A DNA stretch of 38,298 nucleotides, from the NCBI GenBank assembly GCA_002351705.1, contig DEHC01000004.1, forward strand, positions 1 through 38,298. The letters are read 5' to 3'. Shown in pieces: positions 7,676 through 15,665 of the stretch. The translations under genes were made by a program, and so were the position numbers. How positions within the stretch are numbered: position 1 is the first letter of the stretch; each line of letters opens with the position of its first letter. This DNA comes from Gammaproteobacteria bacterium UBA2810. Lineage in GTDB: Bacteria > Pseudomonadota > Gammaproteobacteria > Enterobacterales > Succinivibrionaceae. The notes under the pieces are model-generated. The model worked only from the letters and a program-made list of their open reading frames with translations. It did not search any database and was not told where the DNA came from.

Positions 7676-8401
7676 TCAGTCAGGGGACTTATCAACGGAC
7701 GTGACGCTTACAAGGCCGTTTTCAATGGTGTAGCGGAAATTGAGGTCCCAGAGCCTTACGCCGTAGATCCTGCCGCTCTCGTGCTGATACGCGGGGCGAG
7801 GATCGTAGGAGAGGATCTCCTCCGCCTCCGCCCTGATGGCGCCGCGCCCGAGGGACTCAAGCTCCGAGAGCGCCTCACCGGTGAAGGCCACCTGAAGCCT
7901 TTGAGGCTCCTCCCTCGCAAAGCCCGAGACCGCGTCCGGATGCGAGTCCGAGAACCTGATATAGGGCTTGATGTCATAGACCGGAGTGCCCGTGACGAGA
8001 TCCGCGCCGAAGACCTTAAGGTAAAGCTTCCCGTTTTCCCTGAGGACGCCGCCGTTCCTCACCGACGAGAGGCCGAGTGAGTTCGGACGGAACGGGCTCC
8101 TTGAGGAGAACACCCCGACTCTGGTGTTCCCGCCGAGCCGCGGGGGCCTCACGAGGGGCCTGAACGAGTGGTCCTCAATCAGGGAGAAGCCGAAGATGAG
8201 CCAGAGGTGCGAGAACTCCCCGATGCCCCGGAAGGCATCCTCGGTGTCATAGGGAGGGAGGATCCTGAGTCTGGAGGTGACATTTGAGGCAAGCCCGCTC
8301 TGCCTCGGGACGGAGAACTTCTCCCGGTAAGGCGACTCGATTATCCCCACGGGCGAGATGACAGCCTCCTCACGGGATGGCCCGGCGGCCGCCTCAGTCA
8401 T
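7676..8401 (-). CDS. trmO: tRNA (adenine(37)-N6)-methyltransferase TrmO
   Basis: Methylates the N6 position of t6A37 in threonine tRNAs to m6t6A using S-adenosylmethionine. The UPF0066/TsaA core is clear: PVGIIESPYREKFSVPRQSGLA, FSHLWLIFGF, and the diagnostic SRSPFRPNSLGLSSV (RPNxxGLS). GTPVYDIKPYI and the C-terminal extension found in the E. coli type also match. Start 8401 (MTEAAAG) overlaps the rcsF stop by 8 bases, so the two are translationally linked. rcsF-trmO is also adjacent in E. coli, with proS next to them. Length is 241 residues, normal for the enterobacterial form. Confidence 0.92.
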   Translation of the reverse strand: MTEAAAGPSREEAVISPVGIIESPYREKFSVPRQSGLASNVTSRLRILPPYDTEDAFRGIGEFSHLWLIFGFSLIEDHSFRPLVRPPRLGGNTRVGVFSSRSPFRPNSLGLSSVRNGGVLRENGKLYLKVFGADLVTGTPVYDIKPYIRFSDSHPDAVSGFAREEPQRLQVAFTGEALSELESLGRGAIRAEAEEILSYDPRPAYQHESGRIYGVRLWDLNFRYTIENGLVSVTSVDKSPD

Positions 8402-8855
8402 CGGTCTTTTCCCCGGAGCCCTCTGCCCCGGCCTCATCAGCCTTTTCAGGATCCCCGGCCTTTGCCGGCCTGCCCTTTGCGAGCTTCACCGCCTCGCCGT
8501 AGCAGACGATGCTCCTTGCGCACATCGCGCTCTCGCGCATCTCGACGCACTTGTCCATGACCGCCGCGTCGGCGCCGGCGTCATGCGCGGCCTCGAGGAG
8601 GGCCTTCCTCGCGAGGCGCTCCTTCGGAGGAGCGTCGCGCTCGGTCTCCTGGCAGGATGAGCCGCTGACGGTCCCGAGGATCTCGTAGTCATCCCTCTTC
8701 ACGAGATCCTCCTTGGTGAGCTGCTCGACGCCGCTTGCCTTGAAGTACTCGCTGAAGCGCTCGGGGGCGACATTGGAGGTGAAATGGAAATACGAGCATC
8801 CCGAAAGGGCTGCCATGATGAATGCTGATGCCGGAAGAAGACGCATGAGAGACAT
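8394..8855 (-). CDS. rcsF: RcsF outer-membrane stress-sensor lipoprotein
   Basis: Senses outer-membrane and peptidoglycan stress and signals to the Rcs phosphorelay through IgaA in enterobacteria. The lipobox LSGC places the lipidated cysteine at residue 20. The folded domain carries LGTVSGSSCQ, a PP pair and four cysteines at 68, 103, 112 and 118. The spacings of 35, 9 and 6 are identical to the disulfide cysteines 74, 109, 118 and 124 of E. coli RcsF. Position next to trmO matches E. coli. Unusual features are a shorter linker before the domain than in E. coli and an added acidic tail of about 27 residues. No other rcs genes are visible in the window, so the downstream partner is unknown. 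Confidence 0.88.
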   Translation of the reverse strand: MSLMRLLPASAFIMAALSGCSYFHFTSNVAPERFSEYFKASGVEQLTKEDLVKRDDYEILGTVSGSSCQETERDAPPKERLARKALLEAAHDAGADAAVMDKCVEMRESAMCARSIVCYGEAVKLAKGRPAKAGDPEKADEAGAEGSGEKTDD

Positions 8856-8956
8856 CGTTAACTGTCCTTACCGCCGCCATACCGGAAAGCCGGAAACAAT
8901 AACACAATGGCCGAATAACGGATGAATGAACAGCGGAGATTGAGAAAGAATTGAAG

Positions 8957-9032
<76 letters not shown>

Positions 9033-9047
9033 ACAGAAGACAGCGAT

Positions 9048-9075
9048 ATTATACATGGTGAAAAACCGCTGTCAA
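9048..9075 (-). promoter_or_regulatory. Consensus sigma-70 promoter of tRNA-Ala
   Basis: On the minus strand TTGACA (9070-9075) and TATAAT (9048-9053) are both perfect consensus, separated by 16 bases. The predicted start is about 8 bases before the tRNA 5' end. Confidence 0.88.
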
Positions 9076-9081
9076 GCGTTT

Positions 9082-9945
9082 TCAGGATTTTTTAGGACTG
9101 CCCCTTTTTGAGTACTCCTCGCCGAGCTTCTGCAGCCTGATTATGCCGTAGAGGGAGAAGAGCACGAATACAAAGGGCGGGAAGAGCCAGATGCGGCTCC
9201 CCTCGAAGACGACGTCAGGCGCGGAGTCAGCGAAGCGGAACTCCGCCTTCTCACCGGGCTTCATCTCCTTCTCCGTCCTGAGCACCGCCCCGCTCCTGAC
9301 CTTTGTCCCGTCATTGAAGCTGACGGAGTAGACATAGGTCTTCCCGCACTCCTCATCCTTCCCGCAGGATGAGACCACCCGCTTTTCGGAATCGACTGTC
9401 CCGGTGACCTCTGTCGAGAGAAGCGGAGCGAAGAGCTTAAGCTCCTTCACCGTGCTCCCGGAGGCGTACATCGAGCAGAAGACGAGAGTCGCCACGAGGG
9501 AGAGCATCACTGAGACAAGAGCACGGGCGAGTGTCCTTTTCCGGCTCCAGAGGAGGAACACCGGAAGAGCAAGGACGATGCAGGAGATGAAGGCAAAGAG
9601 GAGGTAGGGAGCCGTCGTCCAGGCAAGCGGCTCGCCCTCGGCGACATAGAGCCTCACGCTGTCGCCCGATCCGATCCCGGGGTCTGTCGCCGCGAACTGA
9701 ACCGCGCCAGCCGCGCTTTCCGCATCGGACTTCACGGCAGCATAGCCCGTGATCACGCAATCTCCCCCGGGGCAGAAGAACATCCTCCCGACAGTACCTG
9801 CGGTGTACTCGACGCGGTACTCGCCGCTCTCAGAGAAGAGCCACTTCACGGACGACTTTATGCTCGGAAAAAGAACGAATGCTGACGCGATGATGATGAA
9901 AAGGACCGCGAAAACCGCGGGAAGACGGGACTTGAGGTTCTCCAT
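9082..9945 (-). CDS. Hypothetical membrane protein with a DUF3592-like periplasmic part
   Basis: A 287-residue protein when started at 9945 (MENLKSRLP), which has GGAG five bases upstream. Hydrophobic helices are visible near the N-terminus (about 10-30), two in the middle (about 108-130 and 143-160) and one near the C-terminus (about 248-270). Two soluble segments contain Cys pairs: CPGGDC, and CGKDEEC within a stretch reading TGTVDSEKRVV...YVYSVSFNDGTKV. The latter resembles the DUF3592 family, but the match is only by eye. It is transcribed toward the tRNA and may be cotranscribed with gltX, 54 bases upstream. No function can be given. Confidence 0.7.
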   Translation of the reverse strand: MENLKSRLPAVFAVLFIIIASAFVLFPSIKSSVKWLFSESGEYRVEYTAGTVGRMFFCPGGDCVITGYAAVKSDAESAAGAVQFAATDPGIGSGDSVRLYVAEGEPLAWTTAPYLLFAFISCIVLALPVFLLWSRKRTLARALVSVMLSLVATLVFCSMYASGSTVKELKLFAPLLSTEVTGTVDSEKRVVSSCGKDEECGKTYVYSVSFNDGTKVRSGAVLRTEKEMKPGEKAEFRFADSAPDVVFEGSRIWLFPPFVFVLFSLYGIIRLQKLGEEYSKRGSPKKS

Positions 9946-9999
9946 TTCTGCTCCGGAGGAGGGGACGCTCACGGGCGTCCCCCGGGGAAATAATGCTCT

Positions 10000-11430
10000 T
10001 TACGCCTCGGCAGGCTGCTCTGCCGCCTTTGCCTTCAGAAGCTCAATCACCTTCGAGACTCTCGAGAGGACGCGCTCCTTTCCGACGAGCTCAAGGACAA
10101 CGTTCATCTCAGGAGATACGGCGCCACCTGTTACAGCAACGCGGAGCGGCATGCAGACCTTGCCCATGCCGACGCCCATCTCGGCTGCGGTGCCCTCAAG
10201 GATCTTCTGCAGCTCATCGGCGTTCCAGTCGGAAAGCGCCTCGAACTTCGCCTTCACGCGCTCAAGCGCATCGGCGGAGTCGCTCTTGAACCACTTCTTG
10301 GCGGCCTTCGGATCGATCTCCTTGTACTCCTCGTAGAAGTAGCGGGACTTCTCGGCCATCTCCTTCAGGGTCTGGGTGCGCTCGCGGAAGGCCTTCACGA
10401 TCTCGGGAAGGGCGGGGCCGTTCGAGAGGTCGATCTTCTGATTGTCCATGTGCCACTTCAGGTACTCTGCGACATGCTCGGGAGGCAGCATCTTCATGTA
10501 CTGCTGGTTCATCCACATCAGCTTCTTGGTGTTGAAGGCAGACGCGGACTTCGAGACGTTCTCCACGTTGAAGAGCTTAATCATCTCGTCAAGGGTGAAG
10601 ATCTCCTGATCGCCGTGGCCCCAGCCGAGGCGCACCAGGTAGTTGATGAGGGCCTCGGGGAGGTAGCCGTCATCGCGGTACTGCATGACGCCCACAGCGC
10701 CGTGGCGCTTCGAGAGCTTGGTGCCGTCGTCGCCCAGGATCATCGAGACATGGGCGAACTCAGGGACTGGGAGCCCCAGCGCCTTGTAGATGTTGATCTG
10801 GCGCGGGGTGTTGTTGATGTGGTCCTCGCCGCGGATGACGTGGGTGATGCCCATGTCGGCGTCATCGATGACGACGCAGAAGTTGTAGGTCGGGGTCCCG
10901 TCGCTGCGGCGGATGATGAGATCGTCAAGCTCGCCGTTCGCGACCTCGATGTCGCCGCGGATGAGGTCGTGGAACTTCACGGTGCCCTCGGTCGGGTTCC
11001 TGAACCTTACGACATACGGCTCGTCCGGAGAGTGCTCGGAGTGATCGTCGCGGCAGTGGCCGTCATAGCGGGGCTTCTCGCCCTTCTTCTGCTGCTCCTC
11101 GCGGAGCGCGTCGATGCGCTCCTTGGTGCAGTAGCACTTGTAGGCAAGGCCCTTCGCGAGCATGTCGTCGATAACCGCGTTGTAGCGGTCAAAGCGCTTG
11201 GTCTGGTAGAAGGGGCCCTCGTCCCAGTCGAGGCCAAGCCACTTCATCGACTCGATGATGGCGTCAGTCGCCTCCTTGGTGGATCTGACACGGTCGGTAT
11301 CCTCTATCCTGAGAACGAACTTTCCTCCGTTGTGCCTTGCGTAAAGCCAGGAGTACAGTGCGGTTCTTGCGCCGCCGATATGAAGGAAGCCCGTGGGGCT
11401 CGGAGCGAAACGTGTTTTAACTTCAGTCAT
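10000..11430 (-). CDS. gltX: Glutamyl-tRNA synthetase
   Basis: Charges tRNA-Glu with glutamate in an ATP-dependent reaction. The class I signatures are SPTGFLHIGGART (residues 11-23, HIGH-like) and KLSKRHG (238-244, KMSKS-like). The E. coli-like insertion carries CYC at 99-101 and GHCRDDH at 124-130, equivalent to the zinc site region. VIRGEDHINNTPRQ is typical of the tRNA-acceptor domain. At 476 residues it is a normal bacterial GluRS. The sole obvious promoter is 70-100 bases upstream and matches consensus well. Confidence 0.96.
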   Translation of the reverse strand: MTEVKTRFAPSPTGFLHIGGARTALYSWLYARHNGGKFVLRIEDTDRVRSTKEATDAIIESMKWLGLDWDEGPFYQTKRFDRYNAVIDDMLAKGLAYKCYCTKERIDALREEQQKKGEKPRYDGHCRDDHSEHSPDEPYVVRFRNPTEGTVKFHDLIRGDIEVANGELDDLIIRRSDGTPTYNFCVVIDDADMGITHVIRGEDHINNTPRQINIYKALGLPVPEFAHVSMILGDDGTKLSKRHGAVGVMQYRDDGYLPEALINYLVRLGWGHGDQEIFTLDEMIKLFNVENVSKSASAFNTKKLMWMNQQYMKMLPPEHVAEYLKWHMDNQKIDLSNGPALPEIVKAFRERTQTLKEMAEKSRYFYEEYKEIDPKAAKKWFKSDSADALERVKAKFEALSDWNADELQKILEGTAAEMGVGMGKVCMPLRVAVTGGAVSPEMNVVLELVGKERVLSRVSKVIELLKAKAAEQPAEA

Positions 11431-11498
11431 TTTTTGAAAAATTCCCGGAAATGAAGAACCGGCCGGACGAAAAGCGCCGGACCGGACCGTGTCATAAC

Positions 11499-11527
11499 AT
11501 TATAGAAAATGCGCCGTTTCATGGCAA
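11499..11527 (-). promoter_or_regulatory. gltX: Sigma-70 promoter of gltX
   Basis: On the minus strand TTGCCA (11522-11527, five of six) and a perfect TATAAT (11499-11504) are spaced by 17 bases. The leader before the gltX start is about 60 bases. The rest of the 11431-11659 gap shows only GC-rich short inverted CCGG repeats near 11460-11490. Confidence 0.8.
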
Positions 11528-11659
11528 TGCGCGCGGCATGGATCACAAATCAGAAGAGTCCCGGAATACCCGCGGAGCGGCATAACATGAATCCATGACC
11601 GGATCTCCAACGCGCCGGCTGAAAAGCTGCAGACGGATTTCTCTCCGCGGGATTTGTGC

Positions 11660-13459
11660 TCAGTCAGCATCCGGAAGAAGCTCTTTGCATCTGACCGCGC
11701 ATTCGCGGCCCCGGAAGGCCATCCCGCATTCAACCACCCTGTCAGATCCCTCGCTGCAGAGCCCGGCCGCGTACCCTTTCTCCTCGATCTGTGCAATGGC
11801 TTTGGACGCCAGATCCTGAAGTCTTGCTTTGGCATCTGACGCATATTTGACCTCAATCACCACAGAAGATCCTCCGTCGTATGAGCTGAAAGTGATGTCC
11901 GCGTAGCCGCTGCCGGCATCAGCCTGGGACTGGAAATCGCTGATATAGTCCCCGGCGGCGGCCAGGAGGCCGTTCAGGAAGCCGTGATAGAAATTTTCGT
12001 GCGGAGCCCTGGTGGCATTGTCCCGGAGCGAGACATAGCCGCGGAGAAGTGTGCGCAGCGATCCTTGTGCCTTCTTTGAATCGCCCTCAAGCAGCTCATC
12101 AATCAGGTTTCTGACAAGAGTCCCGTACTCATTTGAACCGGTGTCTTCATAATAACCGCTTATGTTATCCCTGAAGCACTGCAGGACCTCCCTGTTCGGG
12201 ATGCGGAGCCTGTTTATTCCGTCATCACCGTGTTCCTCCAGAGTGAGGTAGCCTGTATAAAGTAGAATATTCCAGAACTGCTCAGAGCTCAGATTATTAA
12301 GGCGCAGAGTGCCATAGCTCATCCCCTCATCAGCTTTTACCGCTATGCTCCTCCAGGCGAGCAGCTCCTGTATGCGGTCTGAGTCCTCCGAAGTAAGATG
12401 CGGCATAAACTGTGTAACGATATTTATATTGCTCGAGTTGTTCCAGTAAGTCTTGGGTCTGACTGCAGCAGGATCCCTGGCGTCACTGAGCTCCCTGACG
12501 TAGCTCGTGACATCCCACGGGCAGAAAAGGTCCTGTCCCCCTATGCTGTAGCCGTCATACCATTCTCTGGCCTTCTCGTATAAATTTCCCAGTCCGTAGT
12601 AGTCCATCATGGCCCTGACTTCTTCCGGAGTGAAGCCGATGGCTGGGCCGAGGCTTTCACTATCGGTCAGCACAGTGTCAATGCTCAGATTGTTGAGCCC
12701 GGTGAAGATCCCTTCTTTTGTGGCCCTGAGGCATCCTGTCAGAATACCCTTGGAGATGTCAGCGTTGCTCTTCAGCGCCTTGCTCAGCATAGCTCCGATT
12801 ACCCCGCTCATAGGCTCATAGTACCCTCTCATGGAAGCTTTCTGCAAAGGCACGTCATACTCGTCAATCAGCAGCACCGGCTTTCTGCCGCAGTGCCGGA
12901 ACAGAGCGCTGCAAATCGTAACAAGCGATGACTGCAGAGTTTTTATAGCCTCCGCAGTGCCCGAGCAGAGCAGATCCTCGTCAAGCAGCCTGGAGAACAC
13001 TTTTTTCTCATCGGCATGCAGAGTTCTGCTGTCCTTCAGCCATGAGAAGCGGGAGGCGAGACGCCAGATGATATCCCCGAGCAGATCGCAGGCGTTCCTG
13101 AAATTAATCCCGTCTGTATCCTTGAGCGAGAGCGCGACCACCGGGTACTGCCCCATATGCTGCTCGCAGAACCCGCGGTCCGCGGTTACCTTCAGTCCCC
13201 GGAAGAGCTCCTGCTGCCTTGATGTGTCGCCGTGATGCTGGTAGTCCATCTCAAGGAAACTTCGCAGCGTGGTCATGGTCAGGGTCTTGCCGAAGCGCCG
13301 CGGACGGAGCAGCAGGAATCTCCTGTCTGTGCCTAAAAAGAGAGGTTTCAGGTACTGTGTCTTGTCAGCATAGTAGATTCCGCTCTGGCGCAGGATTTCG
13401 AAATCGTCCTCGCCAGCTCTTGGTATGAGCCGCGGCTGGTTCTGCACTTTCTCCGTCAT
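11660..13459 (-). CDS. AAA-ATPase-like / PD-(D/E)XK nuclease protein, copy A
   Basis: A 599-residue member of the DUF1703-type families (AAA-ATPase_like plus PDDEXK_9), common in anaerobes and Bacteroidetes. The N-terminal ATPase has DKTQYL (residues 32-37), the Walker-A-like RPRRFGKTLT (52-61) and Walker B PVLLIDEYD (194-202), followed by KEGIFTGLNN. The C-terminal nuclease-like domain shows YADITFSSYDGG (519-530) and VVIEVKYA (533-540), the D...ExK pattern. A second copy lies at 25060-26859, nearly colinear except for residues about 113-192. The biological role of this family is not established; defence, mobile-element or DNA-repair roles have been suggested. It is transcribed toward gltX. 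Confidence 0.85.
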   Translation of the reverse strand: MTEKVQNQPRLIPRAGEDDFEILRQSGIYYADKTQYLKPLFLGTDRRFLLLRPRRFGKTLTMTTLRSFLEMDYQHHGDTSRQQELFRGLKVTADRGFCEQHMGQYPVVALSLKDTDGINFRNACDLLGDIIWRLASRFSWLKDSRTLHADEKKVFSRLLDEDLLCSGTAEAIKTLQSSLVTICSALFRHCGRKPVLLIDEYDVPLQKASMRGYYEPMSGVIGAMLSKALKSNADISKGILTGCLRATKEGIFTGLNNLSIDTVLTDSESLGPAIGFTPEEVRAMMDYYGLGNLYEKAREWYDGYSIGGQDLFCPWDVTSYVRELSDARDPAAVRPKTYWNNSSNINIVTQFMPHLTSEDSDRIQELLAWRSIAVKADEGMSYGTLRLNNLSSEQFWNILLYTGYLTLEEHGDDGINRLRIPNREVLQCFRDNISGYYEDTGSNEYGTLVRNLIDELLEGDSKKAQGSLRTLLRGYVSLRDNATRAPHENFYHGFLNGLLAAAGDYISDFQSQADAGSGYADITFSSYDGGSSVVIEVKYASDAKARLQDLASKAIAQIEEKGYAAGLCSEGSDRVVECGMAFRGRECAVRCKELLPDAD

Positions 13460-13529
13460 CTGTACCCCCTGAACCTTTATGCCTGCATGCCTGACAGGAG
13501 TTTCATTTCATTCTGTCAGAAACAGCCTT

Positions 13530-13538
13530 ATTCTAGCA
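13530..13538 (-). promoter_or_regulatory. Extended -10 promoter upstream of ATPase copy A
   Basis: On the minus strand TGCTAGAAT, an extended -10 element, lies 76 bases before the start codon. The surrounding bases (TTCTGCTAGAATAAGGCTGTT region) are nearly identical to those upstream of copy B. No good -35 is seen. Confidence 0.5.
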
Positions 13539-13768
13539 GAAGAGGCAGTAAGCCGGACTCCGCATGGGCCTGCATGCGAGGCGTGTCCGCAGTCAGAGCA
13601 GAAACCCGGATGGTTCCAGGTACCTGCCTGTACCATGGTTTTTCATGCGAGGACGCGCAAATCCGCGGGGAGATCGCGCCGCTGTTATATAATGCGCGCA
13701 TCAGGCACTCCGTAAGCAGGACTCAGATACCAGGCGGGTGCATCTTGTTTTTGTCACAGGGTTTTAAC

Positions 13769-15544
13769 ATGCGAACCAGCAACTATCTTCTCTCAACTCT
13801 GAAGGAGTCTCCGGCAGAAGCCGTATTGGAAAGCCACAAGCTCATGGTCAGGGCCGGCTACATCAGAAAACTCGCGTCAGGCCTCTACACCTGGCTGCCG
13901 ACAGGCCTCGCCGTCCTGAAGAAGGTCGAGGACATCATCCGCGACGAGATGGCAAAGGCCGGCTGCGTCGAGCTCCTGATGCCGTTCGTGCAGCCCGCGG
14001 ACCTCTGGAAGGAGTCGGGACGCTGGATCCACTATGGCCCGGAGCTCTGCCGCTTCAAGGACCGCCACAATGTTGACTTCGTGCTGGGACCCACCCACGA
14101 GGAGGTCATAACCGCCCTCGCCAGGAACGAGATCAAGAGCTACAAGCAGCTCCCGCTCAACCTCTACCACATCCAGACCAAGTTCCGCGATGAGATAAGG
14201 CCCCGCTTCGGCGTAATGCGCGCCCGCGAGTTCATCATGAAGGACGGCTATTCCTTCGACCTCACCACAGAGGGCCTGCAGAAGTCCTACCGGAAGATGT
14301 ACCGCGCATACTCCAACATCTTCACAAGGCTCGGCCTCGACTTCCGCGCTGTGCAGGCCGACACCGGCTCAATCGGCGGCTCATCATCCCACGAGTTCCA
14401 GGTCCTCGCCGACGCCGGAGAGGATGTCGTCGCGTTCGCCTCCGGGTCCGACTACGCCTCGAACATCGAGCTCACCGAGTGCCTTGAGCCCAAGACCCCG
14501 CGAGCTCCTGCCACGAAGCCCATGTGCACCGTCCCGACCCCGGGCTGCCACACCGTTGACGAGGTCGCGAGCCTCCTCAAGGTTCCCGCCAACACCATCG
14601 CGAAGACCATCGTGGTCGTAGGCGAGAAGAAGGATCCCGAGGACAAGGGCCCCGCACCGCTCATCGCCATCGTGCTCTGCGGCAACCAGACCCTGAACGA
14701 GGTCAAGTGCGAGAAGATCGAGGGAGTGAAGGCTCCGCTCGAGTTCGCGACCTCCGAGCAGATCAACGCGTTCCTCGGCTGCCATCCGGGCTCAATCGGC
14801 CCCGTCAAGTTCCCCGGCAAAATTATTGTTGACCGCACCGCCGCCCATATGGCTGACTTCTACTGCGGTGCGAACCACGACGGCGAGCACCTCTCCGGCG
14901 TCAACTGGGACAGGGATGTTCCGGAGTACACCGTCGCGGATGTCCGCAACATCGAGGAGGGAGATCCAAGCCCTGACGGTCACGGCACCATCGTCCTCAA
15001 GCGCGGAATCGAGGTCGGCCACATCTTCGCCCTCCACACCAAGTACTCCGACGCCATGCAGTGCACAGTCCTCAATGAGGAAGGGAAGCCCGTCAACATG
15101 GAGATGGGCTGCTACGGCATCGGCGTCACCCGCGTTGTCGCCGCGGCTGTCGAGCAGCACCACGATGAGAACGGCATCATCATGCCGGAGACCATCGCTC
15201 CGTTCAACGTCACCATCGTCCCGATGAACATGAAGAAGTCCGAGAAGGTACGTGATTTCTGCGAGAAGGCCTACAAGGAGCTTACCGCTGCCGGAATCGA
15301 TGTCCTCTTCGATGACAGGTCGGAGCGCCCGGGCGTGATGTTCGCCGACATGGAGCTCATCGGAGCACCGAGGATGCTCGTGGTAGGAGAGCGCGATCTT
15401 GAGAAGGATCAGGTTGAGATCAGGTACCGCGCATCCGGCGAGAGGAAGTCCGTGAGCGCCTCAGATGCCGTACGCACCATCATCAGCGAGGTAAAGGCCG
15501 CGCTCGGCGAGCTCAACTCAAAGGCAAAGCCGCAGGAAGAGTAA
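13769..15544 (+). CDS. proS: Prolyl-tRNA synthetase
   Basis: Charges tRNA-Pro; the bacterial form also edits mischarged alanine. The start at 13769 (MRTSNYLLSTLKE) matches E. coli ProRS and has AGGG 7 bases upstream; the frame is open 94 codons earlier but that part is not family sequence. Class II motifs are visible: motif 1 around AGYIRKLASGLYTWLPTG, motif 2 FRDEIRPRFGVMRAREF with KDGYSF, and motif 3 MEMGCYGIGVTR. The inserted editing domain lies between motifs 2 and 3, with the TIAKTIVV segment. Length is 591 residues (E. coli 572). A TATAAT at 13688-13693 is a candidate -10 but has no matching -35. The 13460-13768 gap otherwise holds the promoter of the divergent ATPase gene. Confidence 0.96.
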   Translation: MRTSNYLLSTLKESPAEAVLESHKLMVRAGYIRKLASGLYTWLPTGLAVLKKVEDIIRDEMAKAGCVELLMPFVQPADLWKESGRWIHYGPELCRFKDRHNVDFVLGPTHEEVITALARNEIKSYKQLPLNLYHIQTKFRDEIRPRFGVMRAREFIMKDGYSFDLTTEGLQKSYRKMYRAYSNIFTRLGLDFRAVQADTGSIGGSSSHEFQVLADAGEDVVAFASGSDYASNIELTECLEPKTPRAPATKPMCTVPTPGCHTVDEVASLLKVPANTIAKTIVVVGEKKDPEDKGPAPLIAIVLCGNQTLNEVKCEKIEGVKAPLEFATSEQINAFLGCHPGSIGPVKFPGKIIVDRTAAHMADFYCGANHDGEHLSGVNWDRDVPEYTVADVRNIEEGDPSPDGHGTIVLKRGIEVGHIFALHTKYSDAMQCTVLNEEGKPVNMEMGCYGIGVTRVVAAAVEQHHDENGIIMPETIAPFNVTIVPMNMKKSEKVRDFCEKAYKELTAAGIDVLFDDRSERPGVMFADMELIGAPRMLVVGERDLEKDQVEIRYRASGERKSVSASDAVRTIISEVKAALGELNSKAKPQEE

Positions 15545-15570
15545 TCTCCTGACAGGAAACAGCCCTGCAC

Positions 15571-15603
15571 AGCCTCCGCCACGGAAGGGACGGGGGCTTT
15601 TTT
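15571..15603 (+). terminator. proS: Intrinsic terminator of proS
   Basis: AGCCTCCG (15571-15578) pairs with CGGGGGCT (15591-15598), with one G-U pair. T15598 closes the stem and begins the six-T run 15598-15603. It starts 27 bases after the proS stop. Confidence 0.85.
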
Positions 15604-15665
15604 GCCCATTCTTCAGATAACGTGAAACTCCGGTTTTCCCGGAAAAATCGTATGGAAGAGCCTGA

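Noticed and set aside
10450..11454. 334-codon plus frame
   Set aside because: Exact antisense of gltX; Val/Leu/Asp-rich pattern typical of the reverse frame of a GC-rich gene.
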